Assembly: GCA_029168955.1 (NCBI GenBank)
Contig: JAPDOI010000358.1
Coordinates: forward strand, 372,001 to 436,000
Origin: Aplectana chamaeleonis
Taxonomy: Eukaryota; Nematoda; Chromadorea; Rhabditida; Cosmocercidae
Direction: 5' to 3'
DNA: 64,000 nt
Numbering within the stretch: position 1 is the stretch's first letter; every line of letters begins with the position of its first letter. Shown in pieces: positions 43,419 through 53,459 of the stretch. A program made the position numbers and the translations under genes. The notes under the pieces are model-generated. The model was not told the origin of the DNA. It saw nothing but the letters and a program-made list of their open reading frames with translations, and searched no databases.

Positions 43419-44217
43419 TTAATGCCCATTTGTCGATTTTCTAAATACTAAGGTAGGTTTAGCCCCCTAAATGGTATGGCACCTACCGTAACCTGGAGTA
43501 AACTTTAGAATTTCGACAAACGGACCTCAGATTCGTGATCAGCATCCTAGATTACCCCTGCATGCAAGTTTTGAGCCGAATCCGAATTTTTTTTCCAAAC
43601 GCCCTAAAAATGTATGGGGGTTTCATTTACCTTGCCGCAAGGCTTTGAAAAACGCGTGTAACTTTTCTCAGAGTGGATTTAGGCAGCTGCGAAGATCAAA
43701 ATCGGATTCTACGCTAAAAACAGTTCCAAAAAAGTACATTTCATCCGGAATCGCCAGACTGACTAAACGTAGTTCCCTTGTTAGTGAATCATTTAAACTG
43801 TATTCCCTGTGGGTATATACAAGATTGGTGCTTTTCGTAGCCTAAACTTTATTCTGCAGAAAATCTGGCTGCAAAGCTGCTTGAGATCCTAATCGGCCTA
43901 GGAAGAACGAAGATCCGAGAAGTGGCGAGTCGGGAATATTTTAGCAAGTTGCGCGTAAATGCGTTTGTGTTGTGTGCACCTACACCACAAGCAGTTTATT
44001 TGACGCGTGAGTCCCGATGACTGAGGCGTCTGCGAGGATTAAGCCGCACGATTATCACGTGTCGCATGATGCAACAGCCGTAGTCTGCCCTTGCGGACCG
44101 GAATTCGGCTCAGAGAACGACAGAAGGCACCCAAAAACCGATCAGAATTTTTACCGAATTTTCCGTTTTACCGCATTTACCGAAAAAAAATTTCGGTAAA
44201 AAATTTACCGAAAAGAA

Positions 44218-44555
44218 TAACCCCCGTATATAAAATTTGAGTAAAATCTGACACTTTAACCAGACCACCGTATACCCACCGTAATATGTCAAAAATCGAT
44301 AAACGGACTCCAGATTCGTGTTTAGCTCTGCAAATAACCCATAGAGAAAATTTTTGAGCCATTTCTATCTCTATCGTAGCGCTCCAGAAATCGTGAAAAA
44401 TCACATTTTGCCCTCAAACTTTTCCCCGACTGGAGGTTTGAACGAATTTAGTCGAAAAAGTTGGAAAATCGATAGATGAACCCTAGATTCGTGATCAACG
44501 CCCCAAGTAACCCACCTGGGAGGATTTTAAGTCAGATCTGGAACATTTTTCTAAA
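44218..44555. repeat. 338-bp direct duplicate of 45321-45656
   Basis: ACCCCCGTATATAAAATTTG through GGAACATTTTTCTAAA is repeated almost without change at 45321-45656 in the same orientation. It fills the junction between inner and outer right arms. Its far end joins TGTGTCTGAC through a short shared AAAT. Confidence 0.85.
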
Positions 44556-47500
44556 TGTGTCTGACTGTTTTAGCGGAAACTACAATTGTTAACTGGGTTC
44601 AGCACGAGAGACTGATCTGACTTCAAGCTGAAGTCTGTTCATGTGAGGAAGTAGCAGTATCGAAATTGGAGTGCAAAGCACCCGAAGAATCTGCATAATG
44701 GGGCTACTCCTTGCACTTACACTTCTCCAGAGAAAAAATTAGAAGATAATGTGTCTTTAGTAGTGAATAATTGTGTTTGTCTGGTGCTTCAACAACCCCG
44801 CGGAAGGGTGGTGGCGCGAGAGAGGCCCGAAGGCGCTCTAGTGTTGTTAGTATCTCTTGTGGCTCAATAGTAAAAATGCGCAGTATCTCGCCCTGAGCTG
44901 CAGGTTCCAAGAAGTTATAAGCATTTTTCAAGCTTCGCGAAAAGTCAGCCATTTTTTGAGTGTTTCGAAAAACTTTCTCGGATTTGCTCAAAACTTGTAT
45001 TCTCTGTTACCGAGTGAAATTTATTTCCGTTCATCGCGTGCGTCTGCGCGCGTACGCTGCGTCTCCTTCCCATACTTTCAAGCTGTCTCTACTCCCTCGC
45101 TCCGCACAAGCGCGCGAGGGAACAGAGTAAATTTACCTTGGAACCAGAGGATATGTAGGGGTAATCTAGGGTGGTGAACACGAATCTGGAGTGCGTTTAT
45201 CTAAAATCTGAGGTTTACTGTAGGTTACGGTAGGTACCATGTCCTTTAGAGGGCAAAACCTACCTTAGCATTTTGAGAATCGACAAACGGACGGTAAATT
45301 CGTATTCACCAACCCGAAAAAACCCCGTATATAAAATTTGAGTAAAATCTGACACTTTAACCAGACCACCGTATACCCACCGTAATATGTCAAAAATCGA
45401 TAAACGGACTCCAGATTCGTGTTTAGCTCTGCAAATAACCCATAGAGAAAATTTTTGAGCCATTTCTATCTCTATCGTAGCGCTCCAGAAATCGTGAAAA
45501 ATCACATTTTGCCCTCAAACTTTTCCCCGACTGGAGGTTTGAACGAATTTAGTCGAAAAAGTTGGAAAATCGATAGATGAACCCTAGATTCGTGATCAAC
45601 GCCCCAAGTAACCCACCTGGGAGGATTTTAAGTCAGATCTGGAACATTTTTCTAAAACACTTCCAGAGCCCTCTAATTTGTATAAGTATAAATAAACGCC
45701 CGACCGAAAATCCGTAACCCAAACTTGGCTCAGAGGGTAGTTTTGGGCGCTGAACACAAATAAGAGGTCCGTTTCCGGATTTTCCAAGGACTAATGCGCG
45801 TTTTGTAAGGTATAAAAAAAACAAAAAACGCCTGCTCTAAGCTTTTAACTTCTCAGAACCTGCAGCTCGGTGCGGGATACTAGGCAGTTTTACTACGGAG
45901 CCCAAAAGATACTGACAATACAAGTAGTTTTTGCAAATGCGTTTACCGCCCTAAGCACTTGTCTTGCTACGCTAGATTTCAAAGTGGTCGGAAATTAGCG
46001 CAGGGGCGAGCTGTCCGTGAGTGGCTATAACATACGGGTGGTGGTCGTGATGAGTCCAAAACAGCAAAAAAGTTCAGGGAAATGGAGAAAAACGAAGGGC
46101 TGTGACTGACGGTAGCTCGTGTGTCCTCCAATCATTACCCTTCGCTCCTCCCCACCCTAACATGCGTGCACCGAGTTTGCGCCGGAACAAAATACGCCGT
46201 AAATGCGGAATCGAAAGTGCCAGCGCGATCGGCGCCGACTGTATTCGGTGAATCTTGTTCATTTTATTTCAGAAGACAGGAAAAAAGCCCAAATGAGCAG
46301 AAAGACTGTACCTAGTCGAAACTGTGTCCAATAGGGTAAACAAAAGTGCTACCCTCCAACTTTTGGCTACGAATTCAAAATTCGTAAATTTTATAAGTTT
46401 TGACGTGGATGTGAGATATATAGGGATTTTTACCACAGGGTTAAAACCACTGAGTGAGCGAAACTTCGACGAGAGTACGGAGCAAATTCCGACCCTGTTC
46501 CCATTGTTGGAACGTGCTCTCAAAAGCATTGTACATGAGGTGAGGATAGCGATCGGTATGGTCAGAATGCCCATTACGGCGGTTTGGCAGGTGTCCTCAA
46601 CTCTAATCCAAATCGGCTTCGTTTGGTTGAGGGAACTGCTTTCGGTAAAATTTATACATTTACACGATTTCAACTGATATTAAGCGCGGAATGTGACGTC
46701 AACTTGTCAGAACGACGGTGCCAAGCCGCAAGCCATCAACGAGCCCGATTTATTACTCTTGCTCAACAAGGACCACTAGCGGCAAAAGTCCGGATTCGTT
46801 GGGAGCAGCGTACATTCTCATGGGACACATCTGGCCATAATTACGCGTACATTCTCATGGGACACATCTGGCAATAATTAACATAAACGAACAATATGCG
46901 GTACAATTGTGTTCCTTCACGTGCGCGCGTGGAGCGAGGCAAGAGTCGATGCGAGTGTGGTGAAGAGCAAGACGCAGCATACGCTCACACACGCACGCGA
47001 TGGGCCTGAGTAAGTTTGGCTCCGAAATGGAGATTACATGCAATTTTGCAAAAAAAAGCGAGACTTGTAAACACCAGTATTAAATGCTGTCGCGTCGTGG
47101 CCATTACTGACTGATAGCAAGGAGAGACTGCGCTAATGGTCTGCAGTTACCGCGCCGCGACCGCTCGCAATGAATTAAAGTCTGACAGCACGAAAGAGAC
47201 CACGTGAAAATACCTCATAGATTAGCAGTTATTAATGCTCCTCCCTGTCAAAACAGTACTTCGTATAATAGATCGTTGATTTACAATCGACAAATGTCTG
47301 TGAAACTGTTTCGTCCATCGTGTTGGATACGGCTTCCTAGCCCCGCAGTTTTAATCAAAAACGGATGAATTTGTGGGCACTAAAGTTCAGAAAGTTGTAT
47401 CGCAGTTCCGAAGAACACGTTCGGAGTAAGAATGTGTTCGGCCATACAATTTTGTCAGAAATCGCTACTGCAACTCTTTGTAACAAAGCTAAATTCCCTT

Positions 47501-47601
47501 AACATGATGAGTTTGATTGTGGCAGTTTTTCGTTGGAGGGAGTCGCTCTAAGAAACCATAAAACTCTGATCGTTGAAAACAGATTCAAAAAGGGCTGCCA
47601 A

Positions 47602-48397
47602 GATGTCGTACGTTCACGCCGTGGCAGTGTGGAGGAAAGAAGATCACCTCTATGCAAACCGACGTCACCACCTCCACGAAGAGGGTTTCTGTCATGGGAG
47701 AGGTGCTGGCCGGCCGCGTCTCTCCTTCGGATTCTCCTGCTAAGGGCCGGCGTGGAAAGGAATCCTGATCCGCTCAGAAGTACCTATGCGCCACGTGCGG
47801 CAAGGATATTACCTGGAGAGATACCAGCGTCCAGTGCTTCGGATGCCAAAGGTGGGTGCATCTCTCCTGTTTGGGTCTCAGCTCTGTGAGGCATCATAAC
47901 TCTGCTTTTCGCTGTGTTTTATGCTCTTCACCTACCAACTCTGATTCCTCTTCCTCAAATCGCCCCCTTTCCATTGTACATATCAATCTCAACGGCCTTC
48001 GTACTAAACTTTCTGAACTCTCTCTCTTCGCACGTACTTACCATCCAGACGTGATCTTGGTTCAAGAAACCAAGCTCTCTCCATCCCCTACCTATCCTCA
48101 TCCTAATATCCCGGGCTACACTGCCTTCCATGCTCCAAGGTCAGCTCTTGGCGGAGGAGTTTCAACCTTTGTTTTATCTTCTCTCCCCTCCCACCTCATA
48201 CCAAACACCCCCACGGATGGTACTCTCGAGTACCTTCCAATCCATCTCCCTCTTAAAACACCCCTTTCTCTTTTCAACATATATATTCCCCCTACCACCT
48301 CATGCCCCTCCTCCTACAATCCCATTCCTCTTCTCAAACAACTTAACGATTATTCCCTCTCATCAGTTGTTTTCGCGGGCGACTTTAGCGCCCACAC
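47602..48397 (+). pseudogene. LINE copy C, segment 1: 2A-like peptide, PHD-like finger, APE start
   Basis: The shared 5' border with copy D is GTCGTAC at about 47602. About 45 codons in, 47731-47772 encodes ILLLRAGVERNPDP, a 2A-like motif (consensus ends ExNPGP; the glycine is aspartate here, NPGP in copy D). One base is then missing, and the frame continues KYLCATCGKDITW...VQCFGCQRWVHLSC...FRCVLC, a PHD-like C4HC3 finger. The APE endonuclease follows: SIVHINLNGLRTKLSEL, DVILVQETKL (catalytic E), then VVFAGDF at the hAT border. 2A peptides near the N terminus are known in ingi/L1Tc-type and other APE LINEs. They separate the leader from the polyprotein by ribosome skipping. Confidence 0.85.
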
Positions 48398-48650
48398 CAG
48401 GGGTGTGCGGGAAATTCTTTTCGGTAAATTTTTTACTGAAACTTTTTACCGAATTTTTTTTTCGGTAAATGCGGTAAAAGCGGAAAATTCGGTAAAAATT
48501 CTGATCGGTTTTTTTGGTGCCTACTCTCGTTCCCTGAGCCGAATTCCGGTCCGCAAGTGCAGACTACGGCTGTTGCATCATGCGACACGTGATAATCGTG
48601 CTGGAAGAAGGGTGAATCGTGCCGGGACAAAGTGGTCCCAGCACGATTAA

Positions 48651-49136
48651 GGCCCTAGTTATACACCGGCGGGACGCTGCGAAAATAGCAAGACAACTAT
48701 CACTCATATGCGCCCTGCCTGCGCTCAGGCATGCCAAAAGAAACAGTAGTCGCAGAAAAACGCGCCGGAAGGCCGCACAGAGCAGTTATACACGCCGCGG
48801 CACCGTATACTGCATCCTTACGGGACCTGCTGCCCTGTTGGAAATTTGCCAATTTCCACCAGCTGATTATCTTTCAGATTTAAAATTGTTAAAACATTAC
48901 CAAAACGACATAACGAGCACTGTAGTGACGAGAGGAACTGATTATTAGTGCTATTCTGCAAATAAAAAGTGTCAGAAGCGAAAAAACCGATAAAATACCA
49001 TTAAAAACGCCTGGAAATTTTTGTCCGCAGTATTGCGTCGAAGACGCAACATTGAAGACGAATCCCAAATTCACGCAGCAAGCGGCGGCGATGTCATCGC
49101 GAGACGTTTTCATTCCGCTGGTGTATAACTAGGGCC
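48651..49136. mobile_element. 486-bp Harbinger-like MITE, copy 2
   Basis: GGCCCTAGTTATACACCGGC to complement end GGTGTATAACTAGGGCC, flanked by TAA at 48648-48650 and 49137-49139. Confidence 0.88.
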
Positions 49137-49308
49137 TAACACTTTTCGCATGATGCAATAGCCGTAGTCAGCAAATGCGGACCGGAGTCTGGCCCAGAGA
49201 ACGACAGTATCCCATACGATAGCACAAACGACCGGATAATATTTTTTTATCATTTTCAATAGTGCATGAGGATAGTGCAAAAAATGAGTTTTACAAATTA
49301 AACTGAGG

Positions 49309-49464
49309 TCAACGGTTGAGCCTGATCAGTGGGACGTTGATTTTGAGAGAGAGCAACATTTCAAAATTTTCCATCGTCAAGGCCTTTCTGTAGTCATTCA
49401 AAATCAGGCCAGCTGAAGAAAAACACCCTTCCCGCCTCAACTGTGCCAGGAGGCGCTCAAAAGT
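49309..49464 (-). pseudogene. hAT transposase C-terminal remnant, right-arm copy
   Basis: Mirror of 30618-30773 with the 52-codon frame preserved by eye. It encodes the FSSAGLILxD and ENFEMLLSLKIN dimerisation signature. The rest of the transposase is absent. Confidence 0.75.
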
Positions 49465-49777
49465 ATATATTGGTCAGTGAGGGAAGGTGCGAGTACGATG
49501 ATTTTACAATGGAGTCGTTTCAGAACTGCAGTGTATTCAGTGTTGTGTCGGGGGCTTCGAAAAGAATTTTTCCAGTTCCTGAAATATCTGCTTCAGAACT
49601 CTGCTGCCTTGCAAATCTGTTGACATTCTTGAAAAAAAATGTACTTTTCGGAGTAGTATGTCGCTAAGAAAAAGCACGTGACACAAAAGGTGAAGAGATC
49701 ATTTGAGCATTCAAAAAGTAAGCCAAAGGGTTAAAAAAGAGTAACAAAAAGAAGGATGAAGAAGGATATCGCGCCAA

Positions 49778-50395
49778 TCGCCACTTCCAACCTCTCGCTC
49801 TGCCAGACCGGTCCGCGCGGATAAAGTGCCCTCAAACTGGAAGTAGAGCACAGAAAAGCTTGGACAAAAAGATAGCATCCGTTGATTTCTGAAAGCTCTG
49901 CACATCAAATCAAATCATGGCTGGAGTAGCTTACAAGAATGAGAAGCCACTGGCTGACAACACTGAGCACCGTATTCGTCTCACTCTTACCTCACAGGAT
50001 GTCAAATCCCTTGAAAAAGTGTGCGCTCAGCTTATCGAAGGCGCTAAGAACGAGAATCTCGTCGTGAAGGGTCCCATTCGTCTGCCGACTAAGGTGTTGC
50101 GCATCACTACTCGCAAGACACCTTGCGGAGAAGGATCGAAAACATGGGATCGTTTCCAGATGCGCATTCATAAGCGTCTCATTAACCTGCATACACCTGC
50201 TGATCTCTTGCGCCAGATCACCTCCATCTCCATCGAACCCGGAGTTAATGTCGAGGTCACTCAGGCCAACTGAAGAAGATTTCAGGGGTGGACAGGACTG
50301 CAACTTGTTGTTTGGCTGCCTTGTTCATTGTTATCCGCCATTGAAATTGATTTGTTTGTGGTTTTCTCCGTGTACATGTATTTACATTTATTTAC
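49778..50395 (+). other. 618-bp gene-bearing insert in hAT, right arm only
   Basis: The left-arm hAT reads, in the matching orientation, GGATATCGCGCC directly into AAATGCATGCC. In the right arm these two words are separated: GGATATCGCGCCAA ends at 49777 and AAATGCATGCC begins at 50396. The insert contains 139 bp of upstream sequence, the complete S20 frame and 122 bp of downstream sequence. There is no poly(A) tract and at most a 2-bp (AA) repeat at the borders, so a classical LINE-mediated retrocopy is not supported. Filler DNA during break repair, or gene capture by the hAT, are alternatives, as is loss from the left arm. Confidence 0.85.
49917..50273 (+). CDS. RPS20: Ribosomal protein S20 (uS10), intact and intronless
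   Basis: The 118-residue protein has the normal length for eukaryotic S20/uS10, a small-subunit protein of the 40S head that binds 18S rRNA. Residues 17-50 form the first part of the fold ([20 protein letters not shown]). Residues 52-58 are the family signature GPIRLPT, followed by the near-invariant stretches [17 protein letters not shown] and [15 protein letters not shown], ending [16 protein letters not shown]. The start is chosen for length, and ATCATGG is a good initiation context. No stop, frameshift or intron is present. No AATAAA follows within the insert. Upstream, CCTCTCGCTCTGCC at about 49790-49805 is a pyrimidine-rich stretch of the kind seen at ribosomal-protein mRNA starts, but I cannot show a promoter. 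It may be the functional gene or an intact extra copy. Confidence 0.93.
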   Translation: MAGVAYKNEKPLADNTEHRIRLTLTSQDVKSLEKVCAQLIEGAKNENLVVKGPIRLPTKVLRITTRKTPCGEGSKTWDRFQMRIHKRLINLHTPADLLRQITSISIEPGVNVEVTQAN

Positions 50396-50585
50396 AAATG
50401 CATGCCTTAACAGTAGCAAGCCCGTGAGATACGAGTGAGAAGTAGGCCGATTAGGCAAAAAACCCCAATTTTTTCGGTAAAAAATTCGGGAAATTTCGTG
50501 AAAAACTGGGTAAATCGGTAAATCAAAATTGACCGAAAAACACCGGAAAATCGGTAAATCTGTAAACGGAAAATGCACACCCCTG

Positions 50586-50726
50586 GCCCACACCTTCTGC
50601 TCGTCCCTTGGTTCTGATGCTAGAGAAGAAGTCGAAGAATGGGCTGAGGAGTGCGACCTGGTCATCTTAAACGATGATCAGCCCACTCGTCTCCTTGCCA
50701 ACGGCCGATCTTCTAGCCCAGACATA
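50586..50726 (+). pseudogene. LINE copy C, segment 2: APE middle
   Basis: Continues directly from 48397 after the duplicated GCCCACAC: AHTFCSSLGSDAREEVEEWA, then ECDLVILNDDQPTRLLANGR. It stops at SSPDI where the TA-flanked element inserts. Copy D (63130-63290) and copy B (21870-22030) show the uninterrupted sequence. Confidence 0.88.
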
Positions 50727-50787
50727 TAGTCTACAGCAATGGAAGTAGGACCTGTGGCCGTATTAATGAAAGTTTTCGAGCGGGAAG

Positions 50788-50828
50788 GGGCGTGACCGGG
50801 TAAGTAATGCACCTACCCGGTCACGCCC
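50788..50828. repeat. Hairpin AGGGGCGTGACCGGGTA
   Basis: AGGGGCGTGACCGGGTA and its complement TACCCGGTCACGCCCCT form a 17-bp perfect stem around a 7-base loop, just inside the left TIR of the 7-kb element. Confidence 0.75.
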
Positions 50829-50954
50829 CTCTCATAGTTTGAACAACCGACTCTATGAAGTTTTCAAAATTATCAACGGGAAGACGCAGTACGCGACGCG
50901 CGTTCACGGAGGCGCGAAACGCAGAGATTTGAATAAACACAGCGACGCCCATAC

Positions 50955-51875
50955 GCTCGATGCCATTAACAAGTGTGCGGGACCCATGTAAGAGTGCGCC
51001 GGACGCCATTGAAAGCGTACGGGACCAATGTAAGAGTGCCCTGGATGCCAGAGAAAGTGTACGGGACCCATGTAAAAATGCGCCGGACGCCATAGAAAGT
51101 GTACGGACCCATGGCGTGCGCCGGACGCCACAGAAAGTATACGGGACCCAGGTAAGCGTGCTCCGGACGCCAGAGAAAGTGCATGGACCCATGGTAAAAA
51201 TGTGCGCCGGACGCCATAGAAAGTGTACGGGACCCATGTAAGCATGCGCGCCGGACGCCATTGAAAGCGTACAGGACCCAGCGGCGTGCGCTGGACGCCA
51301 TAGAAAGTGTACGGGACCAACGTAAGAGTGCTCCGGACGCCAGAGAAAGTGTGCATGGACCCATGTAAGAGTGTGCTCCGGACGCCAGAGAAAGTGCGTA
51401 CGGACCCATGTAAAAATGCGTGCCGGACGCCATAGAAAGCGTACGGGACCCATGTAAGCGTGCGCCGGACGCCATAGAAAGTATACGGGACCCATGTAAG
51501 CGTGCGCGCCGGACGCCATAGAAAGTGTACGGGACCAATGTAAAATGCGCCGGACGCCATAAAAAGTGTACAAGACCCATGTAAGTGCGCCGGACGCCAC
51601 AGTGTACGGGACCAATGTAAGAGTGCTCCGGACGCCATAGAAAGTGTACGGGACCAATGTAAGGAGTGCTCCGGACGCCATAGAAAGTGTGTATGGACCA
51701 ATGTAAAAATGCTCCGGACGCCATAGAAAGTGTACGGGACCACGTAGAGTGCTCCGGACGCCATAGAAAGTATACGGGACCCATGTAAGCGTGCGCCGGA
51801 CGCCATAGAAAGTATACGGGACCCATGTAAGCGTGCGCCGGACGCCAGAGCAAAAGTGTACGGACCCATGTAAAA
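50955..51875. repeat. Minisatellite related to 12440-14740, about 22 units
   Basis: Units of 38-46 bp read GCGCCGGACGCCATAGAAAG then TGTACGGGACCCATGTAAGC. The GCCGGACGCC and GGGACCCA blocks are shared with the 12.4-14.7 kb array, while CATAGAAA replaces CGTAGAAA and ATGTAAG replaces AATGAGA. Unit length varies, so frames on the minus strand (365 and 329 codons) shift between units and are not credible genes. Confidence 0.88.
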
Positions 51876-52727
51876 ATGCGTTTCGGTATGCATCTGTTTT
51901 CAGCGCGAACAGATGCATCTGAAAGGTACGTTACGGAAGATAACGATCTGAATGGTCAGCGAGGCAAACGCTAAAAATCAGTGAAACGATGGACCATTGA
52001 TTTGTCTGTGCATTTGTTTAATAAACAGCGACAATTAGGTGTAGCATTGCAAAACTCAAATCACACCCAGTCTTATTGAGCACCCACAAATCTTCGTGTG
52101 GCTGCGATTCCTTTAGACGACAACATTTGTAAAAACCCACTCTATGTGATGATATTTTCAATTCAATTAATAATGTTCCTCATACGAATGCAATTTTATT
52201 TACTTAGTCCGCTAGCAAACATATAGACATGAAGACCAGTAATGGTTGGGAATGCGTGTTTCTGAATTTTTGGGAAGGTAAGTTAAAAACTTGAGTCTTG
52301 GCTTTGGTGAAATTAAGCTGTAAATATTAGCTCCATTGATAAAAATACGGGTGTGTGATCTGTTTTTCTAATCGTTACTTTCAATTTTCGCTGTTTATTG
52401 AACAAGTTCACAGCAAAAATCAATGTCTCCATCACTTTACTGGAATTTTAGTGCGTTTGCTCCCAGTTTCTAATCGTGCATAACAAATCATCTCGCACTT
52501 CTTTACGAGATTCTCAGCCAAACTATTCAATGCCAAATCATAACCCTTTGACGCGAAGCAAAAACAGTTATAATATCGAAGTTCTAGAATCGTCGGGCCA
52601 TTATGGCTATCTTCTCAGGAGGAAAATGTATCGCGGGAAAAGGTCAGGGTTGGAGGGAGCTGGTCTGCAAATTACGCCACAATATCACGCTCGATGCGAT
52701 CATCGCCTCGGATTTCACCTCCTCAGT
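51876..52727. other. No gene seen
   Basis: AT-rich DNA inside the 7-kb element. No repeat partner or long frame was found. Confidence 0.5.
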
Positions 52728-53459
52728 GCAAACCATCGCTCCTGAGCGGTACCGGAGAGCTACTCGAGCGGGGCGCTGGCCTCTCTGCTCTGGAGTGCGA
52801 AAATTAGCCATTCTACTTCCGGGTCACAGCAGCCGCTCTCCGGGCCACAGCAGTATCGCTCGGAGCGATCTTCGGTCCCAACTGGCACTGCGGTCTCTGT
52901 TCAAGGATTTTCAAAAAATTTCCTAATTGCTACGGTTTGCTTTATTTCCGCCTCTTCTGGAAGATGATTAAGCCTGTTAAGAGCATAAGGTACCTGTTAC
53001 AGCCTGTGGGTCAGGAGGTTAATCCTGGCCACAGACCCCAACAAGGATACATTGCCATCCCAGCATGGTCCGCAAATGAGGAAGCTCCTCTCCCCACCGC
53101 CGGGCCACTATGAGGGATCCCCTGGCCGCCAAAAATTGTCATCCTGAGGAGTGATCCGAGGTCACTCTCAAGAGTGGCCTCTGAAAGGCCAACTACTCCG
53201 TCTACACGAGGCGAGCTGCTCGACGTAGGATTGGTTGTTCTTGAGTGACAACGTGGCTCGCACGTTATCACTCAAAGAACAACCAATCCCGCGTCTCTCT
53301 ACTTCTGGCGATGGCACCGCTGTGGGGCCCTGGAGAGCGACCGAGGGGCAAACTGTCACCGGACAGGGACCGCGGGCTAGTTTGGCCCTCGGCTGCCGTC
53401 CGGGCGATGTGACGTCATAACTGGGAGGACCCAGGTCCTGCTCTGGAGCGATGGTTCGC
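52728..53459. mobile_element. Possible TIR element, GCAAACCATCGCTCC ends
   Basis: GCAAACCATCGCTCCTGAGC at 52728 has an imperfect complement GCTCTGGAGCGATGGTTCGC ending 53459. A strong hairpin (53225-53288) is inside: GATTGGTTGTTCTTGAGTGA and TCACTCAAAGAACAACCAATC. Around 52995-53045 the peptide LLQPVGQEVNPG resembles a decayed 2A motif, followed by in-frame stops. I would not call it on this alone. Confidence 0.45.

Larger units (their letters stand above)
41145..44045. mobile_element. Mutator-like element, right-arm copy (2.90 kb)
   Basis: Same TIRs as 37778-40561. The target duplication GCACGATTA is perfect at 41136-41144 and 44046-44054. Non-autonomous; about 117 bp longer than the left copy because of the 42103-42257 MITE region. 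Confidence 0.88.
41087..44216. repeat. Palindrome, right inner arm
   Basis: Inverted copy of 37585-40618. It stops 13-14 bp short of the hAT tip (TACCGAAAAGAAT) and joins directly to the duplicated segment at 44218. It holds a complete hairpin MITE (42103-42257) where the left arm has only half. Confidence 0.88.
44552..50585. repeat. Palindrome, right outer arm
   Basis: Inverted copy of 30115-35523. It is longer by the 618-bp S20 insert. Its outer end is the hAT terminus at 50585, beyond which the LINE continues with an 8-bp duplication, so this side preserves the original insertion context. Confidence 0.9.
48398..50585. mobile_element. hAT element, right-arm copy, with gene insert (2188 bp)
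   Basis: Ends CAGGGGTGTGCGGGAAATTC (48398) and GGAAAATGCACACCCCTG (to 50585). The target GCCCACAC is duplicated perfectly at 48390-48397 and 50586-50593, interrupting the LINE at GDFxAH. Inside are the 55-bp hairpin, a Harbinger-like MITE (48651-49136), the transposase remnant (49309-49464, minus) and the S20-bearing insert (49778-50395). Without the insert the length is 1570 bp, matching the left-arm copy (1565 bp). Confidence 0.93.

Noticed and set aside
30115..50585. The whole palindrome as one composite hAT transposon
   Set aside because: Both extreme tips are hAT ends, but the outer flanks GTTAGCAT and GCCCACAC do not match as an 8-bp duplication.
30115..50585. Palindrome as a simple assembly artefact
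   Set aside because: The arms differ by substitutions, the 618-bp insert, a MITE half and one base of the Mutator-like duplication; still worth checking with long reads.
50821..51918. Minus-strand frames of 365, 329 and 295 codons
   Set aside because: Three overlapping frames of one minisatellite with variable unit length; none is favoured.
52995..53045. Second 2A-like motif (PVGQEVNPG)
   Set aside because: It lacks the final proline context, is followed by stops and has no LINE domains next to it.
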